Shown: positions 10,692 through 22,600 of the stretch, in pieces
Layout of the letters: the number at the start of each line of letters is the position of its first letter
Numbering within the stretch: the stretch's first letter is position 1
From: Strigamia acuminata
Lineage: Eukaryota > Arthropoda > Chilopoda > Geophilomorpha > Linotaeniidae
Assembly (NCBI GenBank): GCA_949358305.1
Contig: OX442317.1
Span: forward strand, 6,390,186-6,454,185
Reading direction: 5' to 3'
Length of the DNA stretch: 64,000 bases
The notes under the pieces: model-generated
The model's database searches: none
Told to the model about the DNA's origin: nothing
What the model saw: the letters and a program-made list of their open reading frames with translations, nothing else
Made by a program: the position numbers and the translations under genes

Positions 10692-12460
10692 ATAGGCATA
10701 AATTGAACGCAGCTAATAATTTTGCAAACTTTTTCTAGAAACCTAAAAAAAGAAGAAAAAAAGTTGTTGTTGTGCTTGTGCGAAGCAAGTTTAGTTATCT
10801 GCAATTCCCAGGAAAATAGTTTTCTCGAAAACAACCTGGACAGAATTTATTGTTAAAACTCAAGCCTGCCAGTGCAAATGTTCAAAACAACTCATTTAGA
10901 ATACTCATACTTTTTAAAGTATTTCGGATTAAATAAAACTTTCGCGCATTCTTCCACTTATTCACTTTAAAACAGACGTTACGCAAGAAACTGCAAAATT
11001 CCTCACCAACAATTAAAACTGAAAAGCACACAACAACACAAGCAAAATTTAAAAATCCAAATAATTACAAAAATCCCATCGTATCAAACCACTTCACTTC
11101 TTTTACAACCTCATTGAATTTCCTTACATTTCAAACCAAATAACATACAATTTTCCCTAGAGTCCAAACTTGCTTTCTACCTTTGCATAAGCTTATTAAC
11201 TCAGAATAAATTTAAACTCATATCACGTTCCTGAATTCCTTACGACTAAAAAAAAAAAAAGAAAAAAAAAAAGAAAAAATTCTCGGTTGTGGTCATACCG
11301 TTTCGAGTTATAGTCAGAAATCAAGTTTCTCCCTTTAGACTAGAAAAGGTAGCCCCGAGCAAACGCCAACTTTATGGCAAAAAAGTATTGATCTAAAGCT
11401 AGGCCTACTGAATAAGTTTGAGATGAATTTCAAGATTACTGGTCAAACAGGCCTCGCAAGTGTGTACATATCTCTCCTTTCGTATATTGAAGGCATTACG
11501 TGTATGGAATTCGTGGATCTTGTATCGCAAACTTGTGGAACATTTTGCATTAACATATCTTGCTCATTTCAAGTCAATAACTCTGCCAAATTACACAGCA
11601 GGAAATTTGGAACATGAACATTTTTCCAATTGCAATTTTCTTATTACCATTGGGCCTGATACGAAAGACACGAAGGCAAAATATTAATTGTATATGAATA
11701 ACAAATAAATGATGTTACATAATATTTTGCTTTTTACACAACACCCGAGTGCTTATGTATGACAAAAATATCATTAAAACCCAATTACTCAGTCGACTGT
11801 GAACAAAATGACATACAAAGTGATCAAATAAATGGCAATAGAGCGGAAAATTTCACCCAAACTGCCAGTTTAATGATTTTTATTACAATCTAATAATCGG
11901 GGTTAATCACGGGCTGCAAATTCTTCACTAATGAGTGATTAGATGCTCGATGCTTGATTGATTGATTGAATAAGTTAATAATCTTAAATGATCATCATAA
12001 CCAATAATTAAATTTCGCAAACAAGTAAAATTGATTTTTCCGAGTGTAAGATCACTTTCAGAGGAAAATAATTACTCGCAGCTAATCCTGAACTCTGAGA
12101 AAGATGTTGCTGCTTAGAAACGAGTAGAAATTACTACAATTTGGATTCAATAAAAGGACAATCATCGCCATTGCTAGGATTGAAAAAAATGCTTCAATTT
12201 TCAATTAATAATAATAATGACGACATTTTGCGAGCAAATGGCGGATGACTGTGGTGTGTTCTATGCTTGGATTGTATAGATGAGAAGTGGATGTAGTTGG
12301 ATGGAATTGGACACGAGGCAGTTGTTGTAAGAATATCTGCATGAATGGACTTTATTTGCATAAAAATACAGGTGGCGCTGTACGCGATCTCGTAATGTCA
12401 CGAGAACGCGACGTGCATGACGTGAGTCACAATTAAACAATGAAAGGAATGTACAGAATT
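10692..12460. other. No gene seen
   Basis: AT-rich presumed intron; contains the motif TTTATTTGCATAAAAATACA before GGTGGCGCTG at about 12348-12377 (see 40518). Confidence 0.5.
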
Positions 12461-12464
12461 GGAG

Positions 12465-12610
12465 TGCGAAACACTTCAGACTGCCGCACCATTTTCCTGC
12501 AAAAAGTTTTAGCATTGCAACGACGGATGGCGCTTATTTCATTGTTGTGGGGGACAATTTAGATTCAGAAAAAATGGCGAATGGGATGTATGTCCTCTAG
12601 TAAATCGTCA
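12465..12610 (-). mobile_element. Partial copy of the 28255-28657 family (reverse orientation)
   Basis: Seen: in reverse complement it reads GACGAT, AGAGGAC, CGCCATTTTTT, TTGTCCCC and CCATCCGTCGTTGCAA, in the same order as the left half of the element at 28255. The right half is missing. Confidence 0.5.
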
Positions 12611-13605
12611 AAACTGGCAATAACCTTCTTACATCTTGGTACATCTCCACCAAGATGCTTTAATCTCTAACCATGCGCTGCCACTTCTTGGATTCAGTAA
12701 TTGAAAAAAGTTAAACCATTTAAATCCCCTTTTTAAAAGTTCATTATACACCCATCTGTTTTACAATGCGTATAAAATAAATCACAAACATAAAAAGAAA
12801 GAAAAAATGCACTTCTTGGAAGAGAAACAGAAATAAAAATAAACTTGCACAATAAGAAGTGTTTTCCGTTTGTGCGCCATTAAAAGTAAAGAAATATTGC
12901 CAAATCTCTACTAACAAAGCACTTAAACTTTGAGCCCACTGTTTTTCTACATTATTAAGCGCAGAAAAACTATTAGGCAAACTTTGAGGGTTATGTGCTA
13001 ACTCTAAAATCTCTACGACGCATCCCACACAACCACCCATCCCATTCCCTCCACAAAACAAATCATTAAAAAAAACCACATTGAGCCGAAGCCATCTTTT
13101 CTCATTACCATTTCACCACAACCAATGACAGAGAAGCAAAAAGAGCCCAAGTACACGTTAGCCTACGGCACGGTGTAAATGAGAATTCACGTATTTCCGG
13201 CGTAATTAATGTGTTTTATCCTGGTCTAGAATTAGTTAAGCTATTATCTCAAGCCAGAGGAGTGACACAGCAAAGGCAAAATTTACTGCAACATGCACTC
13301 TGATAAGATCCTGCTTAGAAGCCTCCAAAGACCATGTGCAGGTATTGTGCAGCTGACAAAAGGCAACAGCCAGGCCATGGCAAAGGGCGACCTCACTCAA
13401 ACCAAGGAGACAGATTACCCGATAAATACAGCAACTTGGTGCAAATAGGCTGGGGAATTAATTAACCATATCTCGCATCCCACCTACTTTACCATCGTAT
13501 CGAAGAAACTTTGTTTTTTCTTTCTTGCAGAAACCAATATACATTTATTAATTTTCTATTCCTTAGCACTAGCTGCGTAATTTAGACTAAACAACTAACT
13601 CGAGA
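12611..13605. other. No gene seen
   Basis: A 9-bp hairpin CATCTTGGT/ACCAAGATG lies at about 12630-12660. The 111-codon minus frame at 12744-13079 is phenylalanine-rich and not protein-like. Confidence 0.5.
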
Positions 13606-13610
13606 TGCAT

Positions 13611-13932
13611 AAGTTCAAAAATATGTACAGTATTTTACAACATATTACTTTTCACTTAATGCATTCCAAAATGTATAGCATTTTGCACTATTTGCATTAT
13701 TTGTACATTAAATAATACATTGCAGACTACAATTGAAAAAATGCACTTTGGCAATGCATTCATATTTGACAAATAATAATAATATTTGGAATGCATTCCT
13801 TAAAATATTTTACAAAATGTATTATTATTTGCAAACCAATAGCACGCAAAAACGTATTACAAGATGCATTCTCGTGGAACCCAATGTACTTCAAAATGTG
13901 TTGCAATATAATTTCAATGTATTTTTGAACTT
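13611..13932. mobile_element. GGTTCAAAAATA MITE, most complete copy
   Basis: Seen: the left end AAGTTCAAAAATA and the right end TATTTTTGAACTT are perfect inverted repeats of 13 bp. The interior includes AACCAATAGCACGCAAAAAC and ATAATTTCAATGTATTTTTG. Non-coding. A second, unrelated element begins about 30 bp later. Confidence 0.7.
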
Positions 13933-13961
13933 TATGAGTACAGTATTACTAGTACTACTGT

Positions 13962-14357
13962 ATATCTTCCAATTGTGCCCCCGTGCGCATTTGCAAAAAT
14001 AATATTTTCCCCGCGCGCAATTGGAGGTCTGCGCGCCATTAGAGGTCCCCGGACTATTTAAACCCAGCATCGGCCAATTGTCCATGCTGATTTTTTTGAT
14101 CGTTTTTTGAACGAAAAACACCAAAAAATTGTGACAAATGAAACGTTTTGCATAGGTTTCGGGAATTACGTTTCATTTTCTGCCGAAAAGTATGCAAAAC
14201 GTTTCATTTGTCATCCTTTTTTGGCACAAATTTTGGGCTTCCAATTGTGCACCCACGCGCAATTCGAGGTCTGCGCGTTATTGGCAAAAATATTATTTTC
14301 CCGTGCGCAATTGGAGGTCCGCGCGCCATTAGAGGCCCGCGGACAATTGGAAGATAT
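13962..14357. mobile_element. Hairpin-bearing element with CGCGCAATTGGAGGTC blocks
   Basis: Seen: the ends ATATCTTCCAATTGT and ACAATTGGAAGATAT are perfect inverted repeats. Two direct copies of a 63-bp block (13991-14053 and 14281-14344) contain GCAATTGGAGGTC and GCGCGCCATTAGAGG. Between them is a long perfect hairpin (separate entry). The element is more GC-rich than its surroundings and has no credible coding frame. A small related piece with CCGCGCGGACCTCTAAT is at 18973-18998. Family unknown to me. Confidence 0.6.
14121..14224. repeat. Long perfect hairpin
   Basis: Seen: 14132-14154 and 14191-14213 are perfect 23-bp inverted copies (beginning TGACAAATGAAACG). After a symmetric 3-nt internal loop they extend by 8 more pairs (CCAAAAAA/TTTTTTGG). 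The loop is 36 nt and contains a further TTTCGG/CCGAAA pair. A transcript of either strand would fold into a long near-perfect stem. Confidence 0.8.
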
Positions 14358-14359
14358 CC

Positions 14360-16680
14360 GGTACATGAAATAAATTTTCATTAATATTTATTGCTAAATT
14401 CTTTTTCTTCTGAAAGTTGGCTTACTTTGACAAAATTTCATTTAGTTTAACTATTTATTTATCTATTATTTATAATCAGTTCATTAGACAGAAGGAAAAC
14501 AAATATTCTCAAGGCAATGCTAGAGTAAGCGAAATACCTTATATCTAATTAGAGCAGATGGACAAGTCATGTTTCCACTTCTGTTTACCTAATGGCAAGA
14601 CTTTCTGTAATTAACCAGCCTTACATATATAGAAATTGAAATTTTATGTGCAAAGCACTTAACAAGGTCACACTTGAAATGTGCAAAAAAAAGACAGAAA
14701 ATCACTTGGTAGTTGGTTAAACTATTTAAAAATTCATGTTAATCATTTAAAATGTCAAATGCAATGAGTGCTAAAACTCATTAGCAATTAAATTGGACAA
14801 TAAAGACATCAGTTTAAACTGGTTTAATGAATGTTATTAGATGCATTTAACAACAAAAGTAGTTTAAATGGAATAATATAAACGTGCTAAAAACCATTCT
14901 AAAATGGCTTAGTTTAAAACGTGATGAGGCACAATTTGGGCCACCATTGTTGAAGTTAAAGATGTAGATCATTCTCTCAAAGAGTTTCCTCATACAATAT
15001 AAGTCATTAGTAAGTGTGATCAAAAACTCTCCTGTCTTCCAGATCTCATTAAAGACGTCGCTTGCTTTTCAGTGGTCGTAAATGTAAGATCACTCGTTTC
15101 ACGTTTATATTGGTGTTTTTGGACGACAACTTAACTCTGGGTTACCAAATAATAGAACTGGTTGAGAGCAACTGAAATTTTTACAGCCAACTCATCTAAA
15201 ACTCGATGAACATGGGCAACAATTGGTACAGTCGTGTTAAAAAAAACTGGATCTTCACTGTATGCTGGCAATTGAGTTTATTGTTGTTTATTTATTTTTT
15301 TTTTAGCATTATTAGACTTAATACTGCTAATTAACAACTGGAATTAAGAAATTATCTCTGCAGTATAAATTTGGCAGCATAATACCTGGCATGAACTGTT
15401 GAGTGGTCTATGAAGTGGTTTTAGATTTTACAACAAAATTCAAAATGACTGCCGCACAAGTGGTGTGTTCAACTTCCAATTGTTATAATGCTTTCAGGTG
15501 AAGCATCCACCACAAAAATTGTGGACTTTGAGTATTTTGGCTGCCAATACGTCACCAGGAGGCGCTTGGACATATCGAGTATATTGGAAATATGTCAATT
15601 AGACATTTTATGTAAACATCCAATCAAGGCTAAGTGTTGATATACCATAACTTGTGTATTTTGTTTTAATAAATCACTTGTAATCTCTTAACCCTTACGA
15701 TTGTTGTACTTATTGGATCGCGTGTTTTCCAACATTAATGCATAAACATGATCAAAGAAGTGGCCTTAATTCGTGTATTAAATGAAAATGTAAGAATTTT
15801 ACTTGTAAAACCCAAAAATCAAATAATCTCACACACATTCGTAGTTACTTCTCTCATTACTTAAAGGCACAAAGTTACATGCACATACCCAGTGCATCAT
15901 CTTTAAAAAAACATTCACCAACTTTGTGTTAGATTCAAATTTAAAGGTCAAATATATTGCAACACATCTGAAATTAATATTTCATTTCACCAAAAGAAAA
16001 AATCACTAGCACTTCATTAAAGAAGCACTTAATTAGCTTTCCCAAACAGTCCCTGAAAGCAATACTTTAAAGCTAGCACGAAGTAGTGGGATAAAAAAAG
16101 AAAAAGAAAAAAAATCTGTTTCTTGAACAACTTTGAAAGCCCACCCCCCTCCTACTACATCTTTATAGTGCAGTGAACATATTACTGGTGGACATTGCCA
16201 ATTCTGTAGTGTATAGTACTTTGCTTCCATTTCTCAGTGCTATTGAAAGAAAAAGGGGAGAAAGGGAGAGCAAGCCAATGCCAGTTTGGATGAGGGCCAT
16301 TTCCTGCTGTGCAATGGCATGGCAAGGCTGGGATTTTTGCATTACACCCCAATGCTTGAATTCCCTTGCACTGAGGTCTACATTCTTCTTGGTTGGACTT
16401 GGAAACAGTTTTCATGTTGCCCTCTCTTCGCGTTCTAAGAACCCAACCTTTTGAGACATTGCTTTCTTTCTTTTGCCTTTTCGAGTGTGATGATTGAAAA
16501 AATGTGTTAGTTGCTCTTAATATTTCCAAAAAAAATTTTTTTTATATTTTTTTTTTTATATTTTTAAATATTATTTTCTTCTGATTTCACAAGCTGTTCT
16601 ACAAACTCCCCAAAAAAAATTTAAAATTGCTTAGCCAGTGCCATCTATTGCTAAGTTCAACAACCTTTTGCACCTATGCC
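14360..16680. other. No gene seen apart from a MITE fragment
   Basis: AT-rich; frames at 16173-16529 on both strands overlap and have no recognisable content. Confidence 0.5.
15285..15355. mobile_element. Fragment of the 22311-22600 MITE
   Basis: Seen: TAGCATTATTAGACTTAATA and AACTGGAATTAAGAAAT match the interior of the copy at 25851-26145; both termini are missing. Confidence 0.5.
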
Positions 16681-16685
16681 AAATA

Positions 16686-16765
16686 CCGTATTTCTTCGAA
16701 TTAAAGTCACCTTCAATTATAAGTCGCAGGAAAAAATGGCTATTTCGAATACAAGTTGTGGCTTA
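16686..16765. mobile_element. CCGTATTT-type element fragment
   Basis: Seen: CCGTATTTCTTCGAATTAAA and CAATTATAAGTCGCAGG follow the start of the CCGTATTT family. A pogo-like MITE begins directly after it at 16768. Confidence 0.5.
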
Positions 16766-16767
16766 TG

Positions 16768-16992
16768 CAGTCGAAACTCTTTATAACGAACCGCAAGGTA
16801 CCCGAAAAATCTATTCGTTACCTTTTCTGCACTTTGCGCTGATAATTTCTTCTTGAATGCAAACAGAAATATCGCACAAGGTGCAGAAAAAATAAGAATT
16901 CGTTACATCGAAATTTTTTAACTTAGTATTCTATGGCCAGCCATTTTTAGATATTCGTTACATCGATAATTCGTTATACCACAATTCAACTG
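16768..16992. mobile_element. pogo/Tigger-like MITE
   Basis: Seen: the left end CAGTCGAAACTCTTTATAAC and the right end ATAATTCGTTATACCACAAT followed by TCAACTG, with TA directly after the right end. TTCGTTACATCGA occurs twice in the interior near the right end. Non-coding. Confidence 0.65.
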
Positions 16993-16994
16993 TA

Positions 16995-18970
16995 TTCTAA
17001 TTGTAATAATAAATCTGCGTTCGCACCATATACAACTTCAATACGGTAAAATTGGACTGGGGATCAGGTCTCGGGTTAGACCGGGGGTAAAGGCAAGCCC
17101 TCCCCCTGGTATTTTTTCTTTAAAGTACTAGTTTTTATTAACTAAATTGGAGAAGCCTATAGTTAACAACATTTATTGCCTAGCTGTAATATAATTGCGT
17201 TAGTAATTAAAAGCTGTGATCGAAGAAATACGACAAATGCAATTTTTAATTTTTTCAGTAAAAACATAAAAAGAAACAAAATTCCAATTTCTCAACTCGT
17301 GTTTTGGTCTCAGTTTAAAGCCATGAAATTCGACCACAAAAACGGGCTGTATTCTGGCTTCAAACGCCCCCAAATACATCACACTGAGTAAGAGAAATTC
17401 AAGCCCTCGCCCACTAAGTTTCTCTTTACTCCAATAAAACTCCCGTATACATTTGTTGTGGTTTCGCCTCAGTGAAGCTCAGAGAGTGCGCTCTAAGTAT
17501 TTCCAATTTAATACTTATAGGTTTAGTTTTTTTCTCCTTTTCCCCGTCCCTTTAGATTACATCTAAATTTAGGTTTTCTTATCTAATTCAGGCAAGAAAC
17601 CCTATCAATATTCCAAACAAATTGCTGATTTTTTAAATTTAATTTCCATGACTTCCCTTCAAGACTTATTGCTACTTAACATTTTAATTATGCAATGTCA
17701 ATTCTCTTCTTTTTTTTAAAAATTTTTCTCGATTTTAATGATTGCAATAACATTTTAATCTAAACAAACAGTAGTAGCGTAATCAGATTACAAAGATGAT
17801 TGAAGACCACTGTACTTTAATGAGGATTGCAACGAATAACACTCTTTTATTCATGGCTTGTAAACAAATTCTATTGATTAGTCTCAGACGAGGATCAAAG
17901 TGATTAACCAAAAATTGGGGTCACCAAAAAATAATCTAACAAAACGATAACCTAGCTGCACTTCCCCTTTAATGTCATCCGACAAAATCCACCCAGTTAC
18001 AGCAAAACCCCTCAAAAATATTTAAAACTTATTAAAAAATAATTTTAAATGATTAATTAAACGACAGTAAATCTCAATTGCGTTCTGACTGGCTGCCATT
18101 TAATTATTTTCAGCTTGTGGTTGAGATCTAATTAAACATCAAACATTGAGCACTATTCATTCTAAATATCCAATGAACATCAATAAACAACAAGTTACAT
18201 CTTTATCCCGTCACAACATTTGTTTAGATAATTGTTTTTCAAACCCAAAACAAAAAAAAAACATGCATAAATTATGTAGAAAAAATTCTTAAGATGATTA
18301 AACCATTCTTCAAACTGACGAAGTACCATGACCCACGCAATATTGTGATAACTTTATTACACTCCCTTTCACGCAACCCCATTCATTATGTCCTTCAATC
18401 TATCAATGAAATTAATTTTTTCTTCTAAAGGGGTTTGCAAGAAGAAGAAAAAAAGATAATAAAAAAGAAAATCACTTTTTCTATTCTCATTTTCTGATCT
18501 ATTGCAATGAGGGTATTTGTAGAATCTCTTTGCGACTTGTTAGGCTTACTGATTACTCTCGGAAGAAGGATGCTAAATGAAGAAGACAATCAACTTGGGA
18601 GTAGCAGATGGTTCAAGTAATCACTACAAGGCTACATTGAATACAAACGAGGCGAAGACAAGTTTCGCACTGCACTTTCTGCGTGCCAGCAAAGTATTAC
18701 AGGAAACTCATTTTAACTACAACTGGGCATTGGAATATTTACACACGCAGCTGCAATATCTCAAGTCGATTGCAGGAAATGTCGTGGGATACTTGCAGAA
18801 AAAGCAAACAAAGAAAAGAGATGGAGGAGAAAAAAAACACCATGAGAAATGAAATGGCGCAGAATCTAAAGCTTTTTTCCTATCGTTTCTTTTATGTCGT
18901 AGAAGAATTTCTTTCGAGAATAAATCGCTAAATTAAATTCCACTCAATGTTTTTTAAAATAATAAAAATA
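16995..18970. other. No gene seen
   Basis: A 91-codon frame at 18577-18852 has acceptable composition but no recognised motif and no supported splice sites. Confidence 0.45.
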
Positions 18971-18972
18971 TT

Positions 18973-18998
18973 TTAATTGTCCGCGCGGACCTCTAATC
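18973..18998. mobile_element. Fragment of the 13962-14357 element
   Basis: Seen: AATTGTCCGCGCGGACCTCT matches the complement of the right edge of that element. Too short to define further. Confidence 0.35.
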
Positions 18999-19005
18999 CC
19001 ATGTG

Positions 19006-19170
19006 GGTTCAAAAATATATTTTACAGTGGCTGCATTGAAAAATAAAAATAAAAATTTTTGTTTAAGTGTATTTTAAGTTTTAACATTGGTTTAAACAGG
19101 AAATGATGTCATTTTTGGTTTAAAATTGAAGTAAAACACAAAATATTTTAGTTTTTAAATGCAAGAGCAT
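19006..19170. mobile_element. CAGTAGCTGC MITE inserted at a GGTTCAAAAATA MITE end
   Basis: Seen: GGGTTCAAAAATATATTTTA (19006-19024) is the start of the GGTTCAAAAATA family. At 19025 the sequence switches to CAGTGGCTGCATTGAAAAA, the left end of the CAGTAGCTGC family. The interior matches the copy at 53501 and includes GAAGTAAAACACAAAATA; the right end is decayed. Another piece of the GGTTCAAAAATA family (ACATTAAATAACGCATTTC) follows at 19765-19806, consistent with interruption of one older element by later insertions. Confidence 0.55.
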
Positions 19171-19806
19171 GTATTGTTGCTTGGGCAACCGAGGTTAAAA
19201 TAAAGATACACTTCTTTTCCAGTAGTCGTAACTCTTGATGTATTCTCATCAAGTAAGAAGTTTTAGTTAAAGGAGCGAATGAATAAGACAGCATCCATTA
19301 CCATAATATGTAAATCAGTGGTTTATTAGCATAAACGTAGGTGGCGCTACGAAAAGTTGATACAAAATGGCAACAATTTTACATGAAAATATGCGAGATA
19401 GAGCAACTCTAAGTACATGTGCATTGCAAGGCCTCTTCATGAAGGAGAGGTTTATGAAGTCCTTTGTGTTCTTGGACTAACTGAAGAATACAAAACAATC
19501 CATAGCATTTTGCGGAATTAAATATATTCGTTCGTATCGTTCGTTTCGTGCGTAGATCAGTTGTGATGTGTAAATAAAACCGTCAAGTGCGCCATGTGAG
19601 TCCTTAACGTACGTGCTGGTTCGAATTCAGCGATAGACTGGTTTATTCAACAAAATACAAAATGGCGTACAGTGGGGATTAGCGGGAGCCAATCCGTTAA
19701 CCCCTTACAAGACGGAACGCCCCCTTACGGTAGAGTGGTGGACTCGGTGTCCGGTAGTCACAATATTAATTGTACATTAAATAACGCATTTCATAATACA
19801 TTGCAA

Positions 19807-21848
19807 AAGTCTGGTTCCATGGAAATCATTTGGATATTGTTGAAGGGAAAATTCTGAAATCAAATGTGCTCATTTCAATGACCTTGATAGGATTTTCAAG
19901 GTCAAATTATTTCTATCTTGGAAATCGAAGCATGTGGTATTGCGCGCGTGGAGAAAAAGTTTTGCAAATTATATGGCAATCGACAAAAATTGCACTAATA
20001 AACATCTAACTAATATCGCCGGTCTCCTTCTGATGAGCAACTAGACCAAAGTACCCCGCTGTATGTTCGGTTAACACCTACCTACAAAACACAGGAAACA
20101 TTCTCTAGTTTCATCTAAGTGCTTTTTCCCTTAGAATCGATGTAGAAGCCAGTTAAGTGAAAGTGTTGGCCCGTGAATTTATATTGAACAGTCTTAAGAT
20201 GATTCTTTTCACCTTAGCAGCAACATGGCCCCCATGGATTACAAGCTGCACCGCCTAACGCAATTACAACCGCCAATTCTACAAGAACCATGCCAGAAAT
20301 TCTTCTAACGACTTTCTGATAATATAGAAAATAAATTCAATAAAATTCCTAATCATCTCTATCTTCTTTATAATTAATTTATACAAATTACAAGCGCGAA
20401 ATCGAATTTCGAAAATTTTTCCTATTTATTTTTATTTTAAGAAATACTGATGGGCAAGTGAAATGAAGGATGTAAAATCGCGGAACCAGTAATCTATCCG
20501 CAGACTTTAAGGATCCTCATTCTTGTAAGGCTTTTTAATAGCGAGTCAGAGGAGTTTGCCAGCACTTTTAGTCGCACATAATTAAAGCGTGTAAAATGAA
20601 TTGACTACTATCTCAACTTTAATGACATCCATTCACTTCACGTCATAAATTATGTTTTACAAGAGTGATAAAAGCATGTTTTATGACGTGTGAGTCGTCT
20701 TTTTAATGCTCATCAAACTTGATAGAACTTTTTCACTACTTTTAATTTTCCCTTCAACTTGTGCTCTTGACTCCACATGGCCCCGCGCCTCTCAGGCTGC
20801 GAAAACGCTTTTTGATCTTTTTTTTTAAACCTTCTTCACGTACCAACACCCAAAATGCACGACACACAAAGCGTTTAATTACCACTGCACACACACACTA
20901 CGAATTAAAAAAAAATAAAGATTTCACTCACCCAAGAAGAAAAAATGAATTTTTTCTTTTTATTTTCTTTTTTAAAAATTCCACAGAAGAAATCCTTCAC
21001 TTTAAACCGTCTAGAGCACACCGGCTAATAGCTATTGGCTTCATTCCATTTCCATGGATACAGGAAAAACATTGCGAGCTTGGTTTTGATATGCATTATG
21101 CATTCGTTGTTAGAAGAATACTAAGATGAGTACGCGGATCCTGAGACGCACACGAAAAAGCAAAACCAATTTCAAACATAAAACTTTGTTTTCAATTTCT
21201 GCAACTTTGAGCGAGTGCAATCAAATTATATAAAGAAAAACAAAACACATCGATTTTATTTTTTTTCTTCAATTATTCGCCATTATTGGCATTGGAAATA
21301 CAAAATGTTGCATTTTTACGACAGTTGGCACAACATTTGACCACCATCCATCTTAGGTACTAAGTGCAATCACTGTTAGCTAAGTGTGAGAGTTAATGAA
21401 GAGATTCAGCAGGGTCTTTCCAGTTCACCTGATAGGCTAACGCGCAATTCAGGTGAGTGTTCCTTCAATGGTCCATCCAAACAACACCCAGCCATTTACG
21501 ACTTCAAACTTGATGATGACTTTCATTAGAGAGAGACAGACCAGATCCAGTGCAGTCCATTCATGAGCTCAGCTGATTTCACCTTCATTTCATTAACTAC
21601 TCTTGGGATTACAGACCACTCTTAACTACTCAACTTTGGCCGGCCCTATACTTTGTGTTACAAAATATCACCGAGAATAAAAGACGAAACAACCGATACG
21701 AATTAATTCCAAATAAAAATACAAACTAAATTGTCTAAAACAAAGCTGGATTTAGATATCGTGAGTCTGTAAGTTACGGCATCTAAGCTATGAAGCCCTT
21801 GTATGCAGGGTCGGTTAGGCATTTGAACGTTTAAACATTGTATATAGA
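19807..21848. other. No gene seen
   Basis: AT-rich. A consensus plus donor CAG-GTGAGT at about 21453 stands alone without a supported exon. Confidence 0.45.
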
Positions 21849-21850
21849 TA

Positions 21851-22257
21851 TACTCTGGCTCACTATAAGTTGGGCCTATTTTCCATTGGCTGAGCCTCAT
21901 TAAGCTTACTCCTAACTGTGGAGTGTGTGCTACCACCTGGAGAAGTAGTTCAGTTTTGTTTTTAATTCTTTTGATTATTTTAATAATTAAAATGATGTAA
22001 TGTTATTTGAATTTTATAAGAAAATGTTTTTTCAAGTCATAAAATAAAGATTTGTGCTGTTTTTATTTCAAAATTTATGTTTATTCAGTTTATTGCTTTT
22101 CAGGTAAGTAAACAATCTTCTAATTTTTTTATTGGTTGTTTTGTCTAGAAAGCAGTCAAATTGTCTGCCAGTGTTTTGATCTATTTTTAGGTATCACTAC
22201 ACAAGTGAAAAGGCTCAGCCAATGGAAAATACGCCCAACATATAGTGAGCCAGAGTA
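21851..22257. mobile_element. TACTCTGGCTCA inverted-repeat element with TA target site
   Basis: Seen: terminal inverted repeats of about 47 bp (21851-21897 and 22211-22257) begin TACTCTGGCTCACTATA and end CATTGGCTGAGCCT, with two or three differences. TA flanks both ends. The interior is very AT-rich and non-coding. A zero-length splice motif, TTTTCAG followed directly by GTAAGT, lies at 22097-22109. The same terminal sequence ends the element at 290-709. Confidence 0.75.
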
Positions 22258-22310
22258 TAGATGCAATTTTTAATATCGTATCTACATAGATGCGATGTAT
22301 AATCGATTAT

Positions 22311-22600
22311 CTGTGCTACTGGGGCAGTATCTTGATGGCGAATTCATACTGCACATCCCATTTCCTAATTCCAGTCGTTATTTAGCAGTGTTAAGCCTAA
22401 ATTAAAGCGGAATAATGCTAAAATAAAGTAAATAAACAACAACAAAGTCATTAACAAGAATAATTTGCAACATGGTACCTAAATATTGTTGTTTTATTTC
22501 CTTTGTGAACAACAAGCTGACAATCGCTATGGTAAATGCATGCACAGAATGTGATGCGCAGTTTGAATTTGGCATCGAGATACCCGGGCACAAACTGTAG
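22311..22600. mobile_element. Inverted-repeat MITE (GGGTATCTYGATGCCAAATTC family)
   Basis: Seen: arms of about 45 bp at 22311-22357 and 22553-22600 pair well; the right arm in complement reads CTACAGTTTGTGCCCGGG, then TATCTCGATGCCAAATTCA. The interior contains GCTAAAATAAAGTAAATAAA. A second copy in reverse orientation is at 25851-26145, with fragments at 15285-15355 and 59700-59790. Non-coding. Confidence 0.7.

Noticed and set aside
12565-12690. Minus frame reading KHLGGDVPRCKKVIASFDDL, which looks protein-like
   Set aside because: Its second half coincides with the terminal region of the 28255-family MITE and the upstream part needs a frameshift; I could not tie it to any protein.
18577-18852. 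91-codon plus frame MKKTINLGVADG...
   Set aside because: No motif, no splice context, lysine-rich low-complexity tail; not supportable as a gene.
19610-19640. GGTTCGAATTC, resembling a tRNA B-box
   Set aside because: No matching A-box, acceptor stem or anticodon arm could be drawn around it.
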